From contig JAGGAC010000019.1 of assembly GCA_017889635.1 (NCBI GenBank), positions 1 to 64,000 on the forward strand: a DNA stretch of 64,000 nt, written 5' to 3'. The position numbers were made by a program, and so were the translations under genes. This stretch comes from Bacillota bacterium (GTDB lineage: Bacteria; Bacillota; Negativicutes; Sporomusales; CTSoil-080). The notes beneath the pieces were generated by a model. It searched no databases. It was not told the origin of the DNA and was given only the letters and a program-made list of their open reading frames with translations. Shown piece by piece: positions 25,301 to 34,791 of this stretch (within the stretch, counting starts at the first letter, position 1; each line of letters starts with the position of its first letter).

Positions 25301-26061
25301 TACTGGTGTTAGCAGGTACAAAGGACGGTAGGGAAATTGCGGCGCAAATTGAGAACGCTGGCTATTCGGTGCTGGTTTCAGTTGTCAGTGAATATGGCCG
25401 TAGTTTGGTCGAGGAGCAAGGCCTTGTGGCAAGTGCCAGTTCGTTGGATGCTACCGGACTAGCTGGGCTTATTCGTGAGCGGGGGATTAAAGTGGTGATT
25501 GACGCCACCCATCCTTATGCTTCGGCAGTGTCTAGTAACGCTATAGAGGCTTCTAAATTTGCTGGGACGAAATATCTTCGCTATGAAAGAATGCCAGCCA
25601 CACTTCCCGCGTATGGAAGGCTGCATACGGCAAAGGATGCGGCTGAGGCAGCTGTACTTGCAGCCGACTTAGGCAAGGTAATATTTTTAACTACCGGTAG
25701 CCGGGCGCTCAAGATATTTAAGACTGAACCGCGCTTAGCAGGTCATCGCCTAGTTGCAAGAGTTTTGCCTGAGCCGGCGGTGCTAGATGAGTGTTTAGCA
25801 ATTGGATTTTTACCGCGGGATATCGTTGCGGTCCAGGGACCGTTTTCCCGAGAACTTAATATCGCGTTATTTAAAGAGTATGGCAGTGACGTTGTGGTAA
25901 CCAAAAATAGCGGCCTTGTGGGCGGCAGTGATGAAAAGTTCAATGCTGCGGTTGAATTGGGGCTGCATCTAGTGGTAATTGATCGCCCAGAAATCGATTA
26001 TCCGACTATAGTTAACTCCGGTGAGGCTGTAATTAGTTTTATTAAGGAGATTTTGGAGTGA
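25297..26061 (+). CDS. cbiJ: CbiJ, cobalt-precorrin-6A reductase
   Basis: Reduces the macrocycle at the 6A stage using a nicotinamide cofactor. The 254 residues begin ILVLAGTKDGREIAAQIENA and contain VIDATHPYASAVSSNAIEA and FLTTGSRALKIFK, the CbiJ/CobK signatures. ATG 25297 overlaps the cbiH stop. Fifty bases separate it from cbiC, the largest gap in this part of the operon. Confidence 0.94.
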   Translation: MILVLAGTKDGREIAAQIENAGYSVLVSVVSEYGRSLVEEQGLVASASSLDATGLAGLIRERGIKVVIDATHPYASAVSSNAIEASKFAGTKYLRYERMPATLPAYGRLHTAKDAAEAAVLAADLGKVIFLTTGSRALKIFKTEPRLAGHRLVARVLPEPAVLDECLAIGFLPRDIVAVQGPFSRELNIALFKEYGSDVVVTKNSGLVGGSDEKFNAAVELGLHLVVIDRPEIDYPTIVNSGEAVISFIKEILE

Positions 26062-26111
26062 AGGTCGGGTACGATTTGATGGAGAGATGAGTGAGGTATG
26101 GAGGTTAAAAC

Positions 26112-26735
26112 GTGAATTTTATTACCGATCCCAGAAGTATTGAAGCAAGAAGTATGGAGATTATTGCGCCTTATCTTAGGGATTTAAAACTGGGTCAAGA
26201 GGAAGTAAAAGTATTTTCGCGGATTATCCATGCCTCCGGTGACCCGGATTACGCTAATTGCATACGCCTTCATCCGGAAGCTATTGCGGCTGCTGAACAG
26301 GCACTGAAGCGTGGTTGTGATATATATTGTGATGTGGAGATGGTACGGACAGGCATCAATCGGCGTACTTTGGCAGAGTTTGGCGGTCAAACCCATTGTC
26401 TGATTAGGGATGCCGCTATTGCTCAAGCGGCTAAAAGCGAGGGGATAACTCGTTCTATGGCAGCGATGCGGGCATTCGGAGCTAAAATGAATGGGGCAAT
26501 TGTTGCTATTGGCAACGCGCCAACGGCGCTGTTTGAGGTACTAAGGTTAATGAGAGAAACTTCCCTCAGGCCCAGTATGATTGTCGGCGTGCCGGTTGGG
26601 TTTGTTGGTGCTGCCGAGTCAAAGGAGCTTTTAATGACCGAGTCGCCGGTGCCATTTATTACTGTTGTTGGTAGTAAAGGCGGTAGCCCGATTGCCGCGG
26701 CAGCAGTTAATGCGCTGCTGTATATGCGGCAGTGA
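26112..26735 (+). CDS. cbiC: CbiC, cobalt-precorrin-8 methylmutase
   Basis: Moves a methyl group from C11 to C12 to make cobyrinate. The 207 residues include DPRSIEARSMEIIAPYL, VFSRIIHASGDPDYANCIRL with the catalytic histidine, and MRAFGAKMNGAIVAIGNAPT. The C-terminal ITVVGSKGGSPIAAAAVNAL is typical. GTG 26112 is used, with GGAGG 7-8 bases upstream. cbiA follows after 21 bases. Confidence 0.96.
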   Translation: MNFITDPRSIEARSMEIIAPYLRDLKLGQEEVKVFSRIIHASGDPDYANCIRLHPEAIAAAEQALKRGCDIYCDVEMVRTGINRRTLAEFGGQTHCLIRDAAIAQAAKSEGITRSMAAMRAFGAKMNGAIVAIGNAPTALFEVLRLMRETSLRPSMIVGVPVGFVGAAESKELLMTESPVPFITVVGSKGGSPIAAAAVNALLYMRQ

Positions 26736-26756
26736 GGGTTAGAAAGGCTGAGGGTA

Positions 26757-28145
26757 ATGAATAAGCACGAAATACCGCGGCTGGTTATTGCCGGGACCGG
26801 CAGCGGAGTGGGGAAAACTACAATTGTTGCCGGGTTGCTTGCGGTTTTGAAGCAGCGTGGCCTTGCTGTTCAGTCGTACAAAGTTGGACCGGACTATATC
26901 GATCCCGGCTATCATCGTTTAGCTAGCGGCAAACCAGCACACAATCTTGATACTTGGCTGGTATCGGCGGAAAACCTAGTTGAGCTTTTCGCTACTACGG
27001 CCAAGGGGTGTGATGTGGCTATTATTGAAGGGGTTATGGGGTTGTATGACGGCGGTCGTGGCGGTATCAGCAGTACGGCGGCTATTGCAAAACAGCTGGC
27101 GGCGCCTGTTATTTTAGTGCTTGACGCCAAGGCGGCAGGGGAGAGCATTGCCGCTACAGCGCTGGGGTTTAAGGCGTATGATACGGAGGTTAACTTAGCA
27201 GGCGTGATTGTTAACCGTCTGGGGTCGTCTTCACATAAAGCTATGGTTGGCGAAGCTCTGGAGCGACTTTCTATAACGGTCTTTGGCCAACTATTGCGTA
27301 CTGAGGCTTTGATGATCAAGGAACGGCATTTAGGGTTAACACCGGTAACTGAGAGTGATGCTGCTCAGGCCCTTGGGGCTATGGCTTGGCAAGTTTCCCG
27401 CGATGTGGCTGTTGATAAGCTGCTGGAGGCGGCGCGCTCCGCGCCGCCTTTACCTATTTCAAAGAAAATTGCGTCACCTAAAGAAAAGAGTGTGCGGATC
27501 GGTGTAGCCCAGGATGAGGCATTCTCCTTCTATTATCCAGAAAGTTTAGCGGTTCTGGAAACGCTGGGGGCGGAGCTTGTACCATTTAGTCCACTTGGCG
27601 ACAAGGCGCTACCAGTTGTGGATGGATTGATTTTCGGCGGCGGATTTCCGGAGATGTTTCTGCCTGATTTATCGGCCAATATGGTGATAAAGGCGGCGAT
27701 TGGCAGAGCCGCTCAGCGCGCTATGCCAATCTATGCGGAATGCGGCGGTCTGATGTATCTGGCGCGGCAAATCGAGAGTTTTGACGGGCAGAGTTTTGAG
27801 ATGGTCGGGTTAGTGCCGGCGGTATGTCGGATGCAGTCGCGATTACAGACGGTGGGATATGTTGAGGCAACTGCCCTTAAGGATAATATTTTTTGTCAGA
27901 GAGGGGAAAGTCTGCGCGGTCATGAATTTCACTTTTCCAGTATGACTGTTGATGCTGATGCTGATTTTAATTGGGCGTTTGAGTTTCGCAAGCTAAGAAC
28001 CGGAGCGGTTTATCCCGGCGGTTATGCCGCTGGGAGCGTACTGGCGTCTTATTTGCACCTGCATTTTTCTGGAAATCAGGCGGCGGCAGCGCGGTTTATT
28101 GCAAAATGTAAGGAATTTCAGAGGCAGCGGGAGATGATACCATGA
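26757..28145 (+). CDS. cbiA: CbiA, cobyrinate a,c-diamide synthase
   Basis: Amidates the a and c side chains with ATP and glutamine. The 462 residues have the P-loop GTGSGVGKTTIVAGLLAVL at about 13-31, YKVGPDYIDPGYH, and a C-terminal glutamine amidotransferase domain with AECGGLMYLARQI holding the nucleophilic cysteine. The stop overlaps cobU by 4 bases (ATGA). Confidence 0.96.
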   Translation: MNKHEIPRLVIAGTGSGVGKTTIVAGLLAVLKQRGLAVQSYKVGPDYIDPGYHRLASGKPAHNLDTWLVSAENLVELFATTAKGCDVAIIEGVMGLYDGGRGGISSTAAIAKQLAAPVILVLDAKAAGESIAATALGFKAYDTEVNLAGVIVNRLGSSSHKAMVGEALERLSITVFGQLLRTEALMIKERHLGLTPVTESDAAQALGAMAWQVSRDVAVDKLLEAARSAPPLPISKKIASPKEKSVRIGVAQDEAFSFYYPESLAVLETLGAELVPFSPLGDKALPVVDGLIFGGGFPEMFLPDLSANMVIKAAIGRAAQRAMPIYAECGGLMYLARQIESFDGQSFEMVGLVPAVCRMQSRLQTVGYVEATALKDNIFCQRGESLRGHEFHFSSMTVDADADFNWAFEFRKLRTGAVYPGGYAAGSVLASYLHLHFSGNQAAAARFIAKCKEFQRQREMIP

Positions 28146-28705
28146 AGGGAAAGATAGTTTTGGTGACCGGTGGCGCGCGAAGCGGTAAAAGTTCTTTTGC
28201 TGAACGCTATGTCACTGGTTTGGGAACTAAAGTAGCGTATATCGCTACTGCTCAGGTACTGGACGATGAAATGGCGCAGCGTGTTTCGTTGCACCGGGAG
28301 CGGCGTCCGGATGACTGGCTTACATATGAGGCACCGGTTGACGTAAGTGACGCGCTTGTACAGGCGATGGATAATGCAGAAGCAGTAATGGTAGACTGTC
28401 TGACGCTGTATGTCAGCAATCTTCTATTAGGGCCTGGTGCTCCTGATTCATTAGAGGAGCGAGCGGCAGTTGTTCAATATAAGGTTGCCGATTTGTTGAA
28501 GTGCGCTAAGGCTGGCAAAGCAACGGTGGTTTTTGTAACTAATGAAGTTGGGCAAGGGATAGTTCCTGATAATGCCTTGGCCCGGGAGTACCGGGATGTG
28601 GCTGGCTTGGTAAACCAGGCGGTAGCTGCTGTGGCTGACGAGGTGTACCTTGTTGTATGCGGTGTGGCAGTGGAACTGAAGAAGAATGCTATAGTTCTAA
28701 ATTAA
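28142..28705 (+). CDS. cobU: CobU, adenosylcobinamide kinase/guanylyltransferase
   Basis: Phosphorylates adenosylcobinamide and adds GMP to activate it for loop assembly. The 187 residues show GGARSGKSSFAERY (P-loop), YIATAQVLDDEMAQRVSLHR and VDCLTLYVSNLL, the usual CobU pattern. It allows salvage as well as de novo synthesis. The start overlaps cbiA and cbiP follows after 10 bases. Confidence 0.95.
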   Translation: MKGKIVLVTGGARSGKSSFAERYVTGLGTKVAYIATAQVLDDEMAQRVSLHRERRPDDWLTYEAPVDVSDALVQAMDNAEAVMVDCLTLYVSNLLLGPGAPDSLEERAAVVQYKVADLLKCAKAGKATVVFVTNEVGQGIVPDNALAREYRDVAGLVNQAVAAVADEVYLVVCGVAVELKKNAIVLN

Positions 28706-28715
28706 GGGGTGTAGT

Positions 28716-30236
28716 ATGGCGAGAACAATTATGTTACAGGGGACGAGCTCCCATGTAGGAAAAAGTATCCTTACTACAGCGTTGTGCCGAATTTTTCTTC
28801 AGGATGGCTATAAGGTGGTGCCATTTAAAGCGCAAAATATGGCCCTGAATTCTTATGTCACAAAGACCGGGGGCGAGATGGGCAGGGCTCAGGTTGCTCA
28901 AGCTGAGGCTGCCGGACTGGAACCGGTGGTGGAAATGAATCCGGTACTTTTAAAACCAACAGGAAACGCTTCGTCGCAGGTGGTGGTGCTGGGGCGTCCG
29001 GTTGGGAATATGTCTGCCAGCCAGTACCATGAAGGCTACAGCAAAAAAATGCTTGGGATTATTGAGAGCAGTCTGCGAAAACTTGAGGCTGAGTTTGAGG
29101 TTGTGGTTATCGAGGGGGCTGGAAGTCCGGCGGAAGTCAATCTCAAGGCCAATGATATTGTTAATATGCGAATTGCAAAAATGGCTAACGCACCGGTGTT
29201 GTTAATTGCTGATATTGATCGCGGCGGAGCGTTGGCGGCAGTGGTTGGTACGCTGGAATTATTAGAGTCTGATGAACGTGAACTGGTAAAAGGTATTATT
29301 ATTAATAAATTTCGCGGTGATATTAAACTGTTAAACCCGGCACTTGAATTTTTGGCTACTAAAACTGGTAAGCCAGTGGTAGGGGTTGTTCCCCATATAA
29401 GCCAGATGGGGATAGATAATGAGGACTCGGTTTCGCTTGACGAAAAAGCAGTAGATAGTGGTGGCGAAATTGAAATTGCGGTGCTTAGAACACCGCGGAT
29501 TTCTAATTTTACTGATTTTGATGTTCTAGCAGCTGAAAGCGGTGTTGTTGTAAGGTATGTATGTCAGGGAGAACGACTGGGGAAGCCTGATATGGTTATT
29601 TTACCTGGCAGCAAGAATACGACCGAAGATTTACTGTACATAAAAGCGGTGGGTTATGACCGAGATATCTATCGGTTGGTGGAAAGCGGTATACCGGTGG
29701 TTGGGATTTGCGGAGGGTTCCAGATGCTGGGACGCGAAATTCGCGATCCGGAGCATACTGAATCTGAGTGTTATCAGGTGGCTGGTCTGGGGCTTTTTGA
29801 TACGGTGACAGTATTTGCTAAGGATAAGGTTACTCATCAGGTAACCGCAGCATGTCAGAACCATACTTTTTTGGGAATTGGTTATACTGGCGCTAATTTA
29901 ACCGGCTATGAGATTCATATGGGAAGAACTGAGATTCCGGCTAATGCTAAACCAGCCTTTACCATTACCAGCCGTTCGGATCAGATGAGTGGTGATTACG
30001 ACGGGGTTGTTAGAGCGGATGGTTTGGTTATGGGGACATATATTCATGGCATTTTTGATAATGATGATTTTCGCCAGGCAATTATAAATGCTTTGCGGAA
30101 ACGAAAAGGCCTGGAGCCACTTCCACATGGAAGTAATACTATTCGGCGCAAAGAGGCCAGTTATGATCGACTGGCTGATACTGTCCGGCGCAGTCTGAAT
30201 ATGGAATTAATTTATGATATAATGGGTGTGAAATGA
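28716..30236 (+). CDS. cbiP: CbiP/CobQ, cobyric acid synthase
   Basis: Amidates the b, d, e and g side chains. The 506 residues begin with IMLQGTSSHVGKSILTTALC (P-loop) and FKAQNMALNSYVTKTGGEMG. The C-terminal amidotransferase domain has PVVGICGGFQMLG with the nucleophilic cysteine, and ATGA at its end overlaps cbiB. Length and motif order match the family. Confidence 0.96.
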   Translation: MARTIMLQGTSSHVGKSILTTALCRIFLQDGYKVVPFKAQNMALNSYVTKTGGEMGRAQVAQAEAAGLEPVVEMNPVLLKPTGNASSQVVVLGRPVGNMSASQYHEGYSKKMLGIIESSLRKLEAEFEVVVIEGAGSPAEVNLKANDIVNMRIAKMANAPVLLIADIDRGGALAAVVGTLELLESDERELVKGIIINKFRGDIKLLNPALEFLATKTGKPVVGVVPHISQMGIDNEDSVSLDEKAVDSGGEIEIAVLRTPRISNFTDFDVLAAESGVVVRYVCQGERLGKPDMVILPGSKNTTEDLLYIKAVGYDRDIYRLVESGIPVVGICGGFQMLGREIRDPEHTESECYQVAGLGLFDTVTVFAKDKVTHQVTAACQNHTFLGIGYTGANLTGYEIHMGRTEIPANAKPAFTITSRSDQMSGDYDGVVRADGLVMGTYIHGIFDNDDFRQAIINALRKRKGLEPLPHGSNTIRRKEASYDRLADTVRRSLNMELIYDIMGVK

Positions 30237-31201
30237 CGGATTTCGCAAAGTTTACTCCGGTGTTTGCGATGGTGGTGGACAGCTTTATCGGTGACCCACG
30301 GGTGAGCTGGCATCCGGTTGTATTAATCGGTAAATTAATAACTTGGTTGGAAGGGCTATTTTTACGGTTTCGTCTGAGCCCCGGATTAAAGAGGTTAGCC
30401 GGATTTGCGCTGGTGCTATTGGTATTGGCGGTGACATATGGTGTTAGCTGGGGTATTATGTGGGGGCTGGCATTTGTTCATCCATTTTTAGCCTGGAGTG
30501 TTGGCGCGGTACTGTTGGCCTTTACTATATCACCGCGCAGCCTGGCGGAGTCTGCGCGCGAGATTAAGGAGTGCCTGGATGCCGGAGATATTGTAACCGC
30601 AAGATTTAAGGTTGGCTGGGTTGTTGGTCGCGATACCGCGCAAATGGATGCTATTGAAGTGACTAGAGCCACGGTGGAAACGGTGGCGGAAAATGTTGTT
30701 GATGGTGTTATCGCGCCCTTGTTTTATGCTTTTATCGGCGGGGTGCCGCTGGCATATCTTTATCGGGCTGTGAATACACTGGATTCGATGGTCGGTTACA
30801 GAAATGATAAATATATAGATTTCGGAATGGTGGCCGCCAGAGTTGATGATTGTTTTAATTATATTCCAGCCCGGATTACCGGTTTATTAATGGTTATAGC
30901 GGCACTTTTGGCTGGCTATGATGCCAAGGGGGCAATACGGACTGTTTGGCGGGATGCTGCAAAGCATCCCAGCCCTAACAGTGGTATTGCCGAAGCGGCT
31001 GTGGCTGGCGCGCTAGGTATTCGGCTGGGAGGTCAGAACTATTACGGCGGTGTTATGTCGTTCCGAGCCTATATGGGTGAACCGTGCAAAACGTTGAAAC
31101 CGTCTGATATTGCGAAAACTATTAGGATAATGTATGTTGTCACTGCAGAGTTTATTGTGGTGGCTACCGCACTGGTCTTTGGCGGAGCCGGATTTTTTTG
31201 A
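30233..31201 (+). CDS. cbiB: CbiB, adenosylcobinamide-phosphate synthase
   Basis: Membrane enzyme that attaches aminopropanol phosphate to cobyric acid. The 322 residues include DSFIGDPRVSWHPVVLIGKL, the family's early DPxxxxHPV motif, and DGVIAPLFYAFIGGVPLAYL and NTLDSMVGYRNDKYIDFG. Several hydrophobic helices match its membrane location. It pairs with PduX and CobD downstream, which make its phosphorylated amino-alcohol substrate. CobS begins 25 bases after the stop. Confidence 0.95.
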   Translation: MTDFAKFTPVFAMVVDSFIGDPRVSWHPVVLIGKLITWLEGLFLRFRLSPGLKRLAGFALVLLVLAVTYGVSWGIMWGLAFVHPFLAWSVGAVLLAFTISPRSLAESAREIKECLDAGDIVTARFKVGWVVGRDTAQMDAIEVTRATVETVAENVVDGVIAPLFYAFIGGVPLAYLYRAVNTLDSMVGYRNDKYIDFGMVAARVDDCFNYIPARITGLLMVIAALLAGYDAKGAIRTVWRDAAKHPSPNSGIAEAAVAGALGIRLGGQNYYGGVMSFRAYMGEPCKTLKPSDIAKTIRIMYVVTAEFIVVATALVFGGAGFF

Positions 31202-31226
31202 CGGAGGATGGTGCACCGCGCGCCGA

Positions 31227-31988
31227 ATGAGGATGAAAAGCTTTGTTACTGCTTTGCAATTTTTAACCCGTATTAATTTTTACCATCAAAATGTGGTTTC
31301 GGCTGAAGAGTTTGGGCAGAGTGTGAAGTTTTTTCCACTGGTGGGAGCAGTTATCGGTCTGGTGCTGGCTGGTTTCGGTTATTTGGCGTTAGGCTATTTT
31401 CCTATTCATGTGTTGGCGGCAAGTCTTGTTGTTCTTGAACTTGTCCTGACCGGCGGAATTCATAGCGATGGTCTTATGGATACGATGGATGGCGTGTTTT
31501 CCGGGCGACCGCGGGAGCGAATGCTGGAGATTATGAAGGACAGCCGGGTGGGAGCTAATGCTGTTATGGGATTTGGCGCATTATTACTGCTGAAATGGTC
31601 GCTTATTTTGGATTTATTATCCACCGGGGTGATTGCTGCTGCATTATTCTTAATGCCGGTGTTTGGTCGCTTGGCGATGGTTATTGCTGTTACGACATTT
31701 TCTTACGCTAGGCCTGAGGGGATTGGCAAGGCTTTCGCACAATTTGCCGGTCGGCCAGCGTTATATTTTGCGTTTGCTACGGCGGTGATAATTGCTTTAC
31801 CGCTGGGGAAAGTCGCTTGGATAAGTTTGACAGCTTCAGTAATTTTTGCGGTGTTGCTTGGCCGGTGTTTTTGTAAGTGGCTAGGTGGTCTTACCGGCGA
31901 TGTTTACGGAGCTATCAATGAGTTGACTGAACTTTTGGTGCTGATAGTATTTTTAAGCAGGGAATGGGTGCTGCTGTGGTTAAGATGA
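31227..31988 (+). CDS. cobS: CobS, adenosylcobinamide-GDP ribazoletransferase
   Basis: Joins GDP-cobinamide and alpha-ribazole phosphate to form the cobalamin loop, in the inner membrane. From ATG 31227 the protein has 253 residues: SFVTALQFLTRI, GGIHSDGLMDTMDGVFSG with the metal-binding aspartates, and DSRVGANAVMGFG. Several membrane helices are present. An open frame continues back to 31134 inside cbiB, but that extension is unlike the family and has no ribosome site. ATG 31233 is an equal alternative. The ribosome site is weak, so coupling with cbiB is likely. Confidence 0.93.
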   Translation: MRMKSFVTALQFLTRINFYHQNVVSAEEFGQSVKFFPLVGAVIGLVLAGFGYLALGYFPIHVLAASLVVLELVLTGGIHSDGLMDTMDGVFSGRPRERMLEIMKDSRVGANAVMGFGALLLLKWSLILDLLSTGVIAAALFLMPVFGRLAMVIAVTTFSYARPEGIGKAFAQFAGRPALYFAFATAVIIALPLGKVAWISLTASVIFAVLLGRCFCKWLGGLTGDVYGAINELTELLVLIVFLSREWVLLWLR

Positions 31989-32908
31989 ATGCGGGTCATG
32001 ATTATGAGGGAGACGGAGAGTCCGATGTTTTTGTTCAGGCCCCGGGATCATGCGGCGAACTGGTGCAGGGAACTATCGACGGCAATAATTTTTTAATAAC
32101 CTGCCCTGTTGATATGTATACCAGAGTAACTGTATGTCTTGGAGGTAAGCGTCTGGCTGCCGGAGAGAAGACAGTGGAGGCGGTAAAAAGAACGTTGGAT
32201 TATCTGGGGATTGGCAGCATGCCATTTTCGGTAACTGTGGAATCTGATTTGCTTCAGGGCAAAGGGATGGCATCCAGCAGCGCCGATATCAGTGCTGCCT
32301 GCCAGGCCGCGGCTTTGGCGGTTGGTAAAACGCTGACTGAAGACGAGATTGCGGATATTGCACTCAGTATTGAACCAACCGATGGCGTTTTTTATCCGGG
32401 AATTGTTATGTTTGACCATGTAAGCGGCAGTATTCGCCGCTATCTGGGGATTCCGCCAGCAATCGCGATTGCCATATTTGACTTTGGCGGCGAGGTTGAC
32501 ACATTGCAATTTAACGGTCGCAGCGATCTTGCTGTACTAAATAAGGCCAAGGAACCTTTGGTTCTCCAGGCGGTGGAGTTAGTAAGGCTGGGACTGCTAA
32601 AGGGTGATGCGGCTTTAATTGGTAAGGGCGCTACTTTAAGTGCTTTGGCTAATCAATATATTTTACCCAAGAAATGTTTGCCGAAAATTATTGAGATAGT
32701 AAGAGAGTATGGGGCTGTTGGTGTCAACACCGCCCACAGCGGAACGGTAGTTGGTGTACTTTTTGCTGATTTGGACTATGGGCGTATTGAGGCAGGCATC
32801 AAGGCAATTAAGAAGGCCTGCCCGGAAATTGAATATCTGCGGACGGTGCAAATGGTCGGAGGCGGGCTGATAATAGAAGGAGACTATGGGTATGAGCGCT
32901 ATGGATAA
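31985..32908 (+). CDS. pduX: PduX-like L-threonine kinase (GHMP kinase)
   Basis: Phosphorylates L-threonine to feed CobD, giving the aminopropanol arm of cobalamin. The 307 residues hold VQAPGSCGELVQGTIDG, the PduX N-terminal signature, and LLQGKGMASSSADISAACQA, the GHMP kinase ATP-binding loop. ATG 31985 overlaps the cobS stop as ATGA; ATG 31964 is an alternative with weaker support. It lies directly before cobD, its functional partner. Confidence 0.92.
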   Translation: MNAGHDYEGDGESDVFVQAPGSCGELVQGTIDGNNFLITCPVDMYTRVTVCLGGKRLAAGEKTVEAVKRTLDYLGIGSMPFSVTVESDLLQGKGMASSSADISAACQAAALAVGKTLTEDEIADIALSIEPTDGVFYPGIVMFDHVSGSIRRYLGIPPAIAIAIFDFGGEVDTLQFNGRSDLAVLNKAKEPLVLQAVELVRLGLLKGDAALIGKGATLSALANQYILPKKCLPKIIEIVREYGAVGVNTAHSGTVVGVLFADLDYGRIEAGIKAIKKACPEIEYLRTVQMVGGGLIIEGDYGYERYG

Positions 32909-33998
32909 GTTTGAGCATGGCGGAAAATTGTATGCGGCAGCGTGGCGTGAGGGTGGGACAGTTCAAGAATTGCTGGATTTTAGCGTTAATATAAACCCTT
33001 TTGGTTTGCCTGAAAGTGTTAGGCAGGCTGTTAAAGAAGCTTTAGAGCATATCGTAAATTATCCTGATGCTACGGCAACTCTTTTGAAAGCGGCGTTAGC
33101 TAAGCGATACAGTTTGGAGCGGGATATGTTCAGCGTGGGAAATGGCGCGGCTGAATTAATGTATGTGCTCTGTCACAGAATGCGCCCTAAACGGGTCTTG
33201 ATTCCAGCTCCTACTTTTAGCGAATATGAGCGTGCGGCCCGCTCAAGCGGGGCAGCGATAAAATATGTTTCTTTAAACGCGATAGATGGTTTTGCACTGA
33301 ACACGGGAGAAATTATAAATCAGCTTTCCCAGGTAGACCTGGTATTTTTATGTAATCCCAATAATCCTACCGGGAGGATCGAGGAACGGGAAAAGTTAGC
33401 GGCTATTATCGCTGCTGCTCATAAAAGTGATACTTATGTGGTGATCGATGAATCGTTTATTGACTTTGTGACTGATAATGATTTATTTACCTGTAAACCG
33501 CTGGTTGCTAAATACCCGAAGCTAATTATTTTGCAATCAATGACAAAAACTTACGCCATTCCCGGCCTCAGGCTGGGATTTGCTATTGCCGATAATGCTA
33601 TTATCCAGTTGTTGGACAGTGGCAAGGACCCCTGGAACGTCAATTCGCTGGCTCAGGCCGCGGGGGTTGCAGCGCTTGATGATGCTGAATATCTGAAAAG
33701 AAGTGTGGAGGCAGTAACTTTAGCGCGGCAGACAATGATTGCTGAATTACGGAGAGTGCCTGGGTTTACTCCTTATCCTGGGGCCGCTAATTATTTGCTT
33801 GTTAACATTGCCGGAAGCGGTTTTAATGCGCCGAGGCTGGGACAAGCTCTTTGGAAATATAATATAATAATTCGCGACTGCAGCAATTATCCCGGTCTTT
33901 CACCGGATTATATCCGGTTGGCGGTTAAATTAGCGTCACAAAACGGAATGCTTGTGGCGACTCTGCTTAAATTGTGCAAGGACGGTGCTGGATTTTGA
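32886..33998 (+). CDS. cobD: CobD, L-threonine-O-3-phosphate decarboxylase
   Basis: PLP enzyme that makes (R)-1-amino-2-propanol phosphate for CbiB. The 370 residues start HGGKLYAAAWREG, contain DFSVNINPFGLPESVRQAV and the aminotransferase class I pattern FLCNPNNPTGRIEER, with the PLP lysine in SMTKTYAIPGLRLG. It overlaps pduX by 23 bases; AAGGAG precedes ATG 32886, and ATG 32892 is possible. Histidinol-phosphate aminotransferase is a relative, but the cobalamin context decides. Confidence 0.94.
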   Translation: MGMSAMDKFEHGGKLYAAAWREGGTVQELLDFSVNINPFGLPESVRQAVKEALEHIVNYPDATATLLKAALAKRYSLERDMFSVGNGAAELMYVLCHRMRPKRVLIPAPTFSEYERAARSSGAAIKYVSLNAIDGFALNTGEIINQLSQVDLVFLCNPNNPTGRIEEREKLAAIIAAAHKSDTYVVIDESFIDFVTDNDLFTCKPLVAKYPKLIILQSMTKTYAIPGLRLGFAIADNAIIQLLDSGKDPWNVNSLAQAAGVAALDDAEYLKRSVEAVTLARQTMIAELRRVPGFTPYPGAANYLLVNIAGSGFNAPRLGQALWKYNIIIRDCSNYPGLSPDYIRLAVKLASQNGMLVATLLKLCKDGAGF

Positions 33999-34612
33999 CA
34001 AAGCTAATTTTGGTACGCCACGGTCAGACGCTTTGGAATAAGGAATTGAAGTATCAGGGCCACTCTGATGTTGTTCTTGATGAAGATGGCCTGCGGCAGG
34101 CTGCTCTGGTAGGCGAACGTCTTAAAGGGGAAAAGATTGACGCTGTGTATTCGAGTGATCTTAAACGGGCGTTCGCAACTGCTGAAGCAATTGCGAACCA
34201 CCATAGCTTGCCGGTTTTTATAATGCCGGGGCTTCGGGAAATGAAGTTCGGTGAATGGGAAGGCTTTACTTTTAAGTTTATTTATGAGCGCTGGCCTGAG
34301 GAAATGGATAAGCTGTTTGCTAATGCCAGAGAGGCAAGGGTTCCCGGGGGCGAGACTTTCGATGAAGTAAAGAGCCGTGCTGCGGCAGCGGTGGACGAGC
34401 TGGTGGCTAAACACCCGGAGCAAACTGTTGTCGCAGTTTGCCATGGTGGAACTATCCGAACTATTATTTGCAATGTACTTGGCATTGATCTCAATCGGGT
34501 ATGGGATATTAAACAGGATAATACAGCAGTGAATATTATTGAGTTTTATCCTGAACGGGCGATTATTTCGCTGCTAAATGATACCCACCATTTAGTGGAA
34601 ACAAAAACCTGA
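33995..34612 (+). CDS. cobC: CobC, alpha-ribazole phosphatase
   Basis: Histidine-phosphatase family member that removes the phosphate from alpha-ribazole phosphate or cobalamin phosphate. The 205 residues have ILVRHGQTLWNKELKYQG at the N-terminus (catalytic RHG), EMKFGEWEG and VAVCHGGTIRTII with the second histidine. TTG 33995 overlaps the cobD stop; GTG 33974 would add seven atypical residues. It ends the sixteen-gene operon. A phosphoglycerate-mutase relative is excluded mainly by context. Confidence 0.9.
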   Translation: MTKLILVRHGQTLWNKELKYQGHSDVVLDEDGLRQAALVGERLKGEKIDAVYSSDLKRAFATAEAIANHHSLPVFIMPGLREMKFGEWEGFTFKFIYERWPEEMDKLFANAREARVPGGETFDEVKSRAAAAVDELVAKHPEQTVVAVCHGGTIRTIICNVLGIDLNRVWDIKQDNTAVNIIEFYPERAIISLLNDTHHLVETKT

Positions 34613-34684
34613 TAATAATTTTGTTTGCGAAAAAGGTAATGGAGTTCAAAAGGGTACATTCTTTTTGGGCTTATTTTCTTTTTA

Positions 34685-34713
34685 TTGCACGATATACCAT
34701 ATTATGCTAATGT
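34685..34713 (+). promoter_or_regulatory. Promoter shared in form with the second oppA gene
   Basis: TTGCAC (34685-34690), 17-nt spacer, TAATGT (34708-34713), inside TTTATTGC plus 14 bases plus TATGCTAATGTAATA. Nearly the same blocks at the same spacing lie before the paralogue at 38242, so this is likely the true promoter or a shared control site. Confidence 0.5.
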
Positions 34714-34791
34714 AATACCGACAACTAATAAATGGAAAAATGGTAGATTAGAGTAATTGATCTAAAAGCACAGGAGGAGGAATATTACAGG

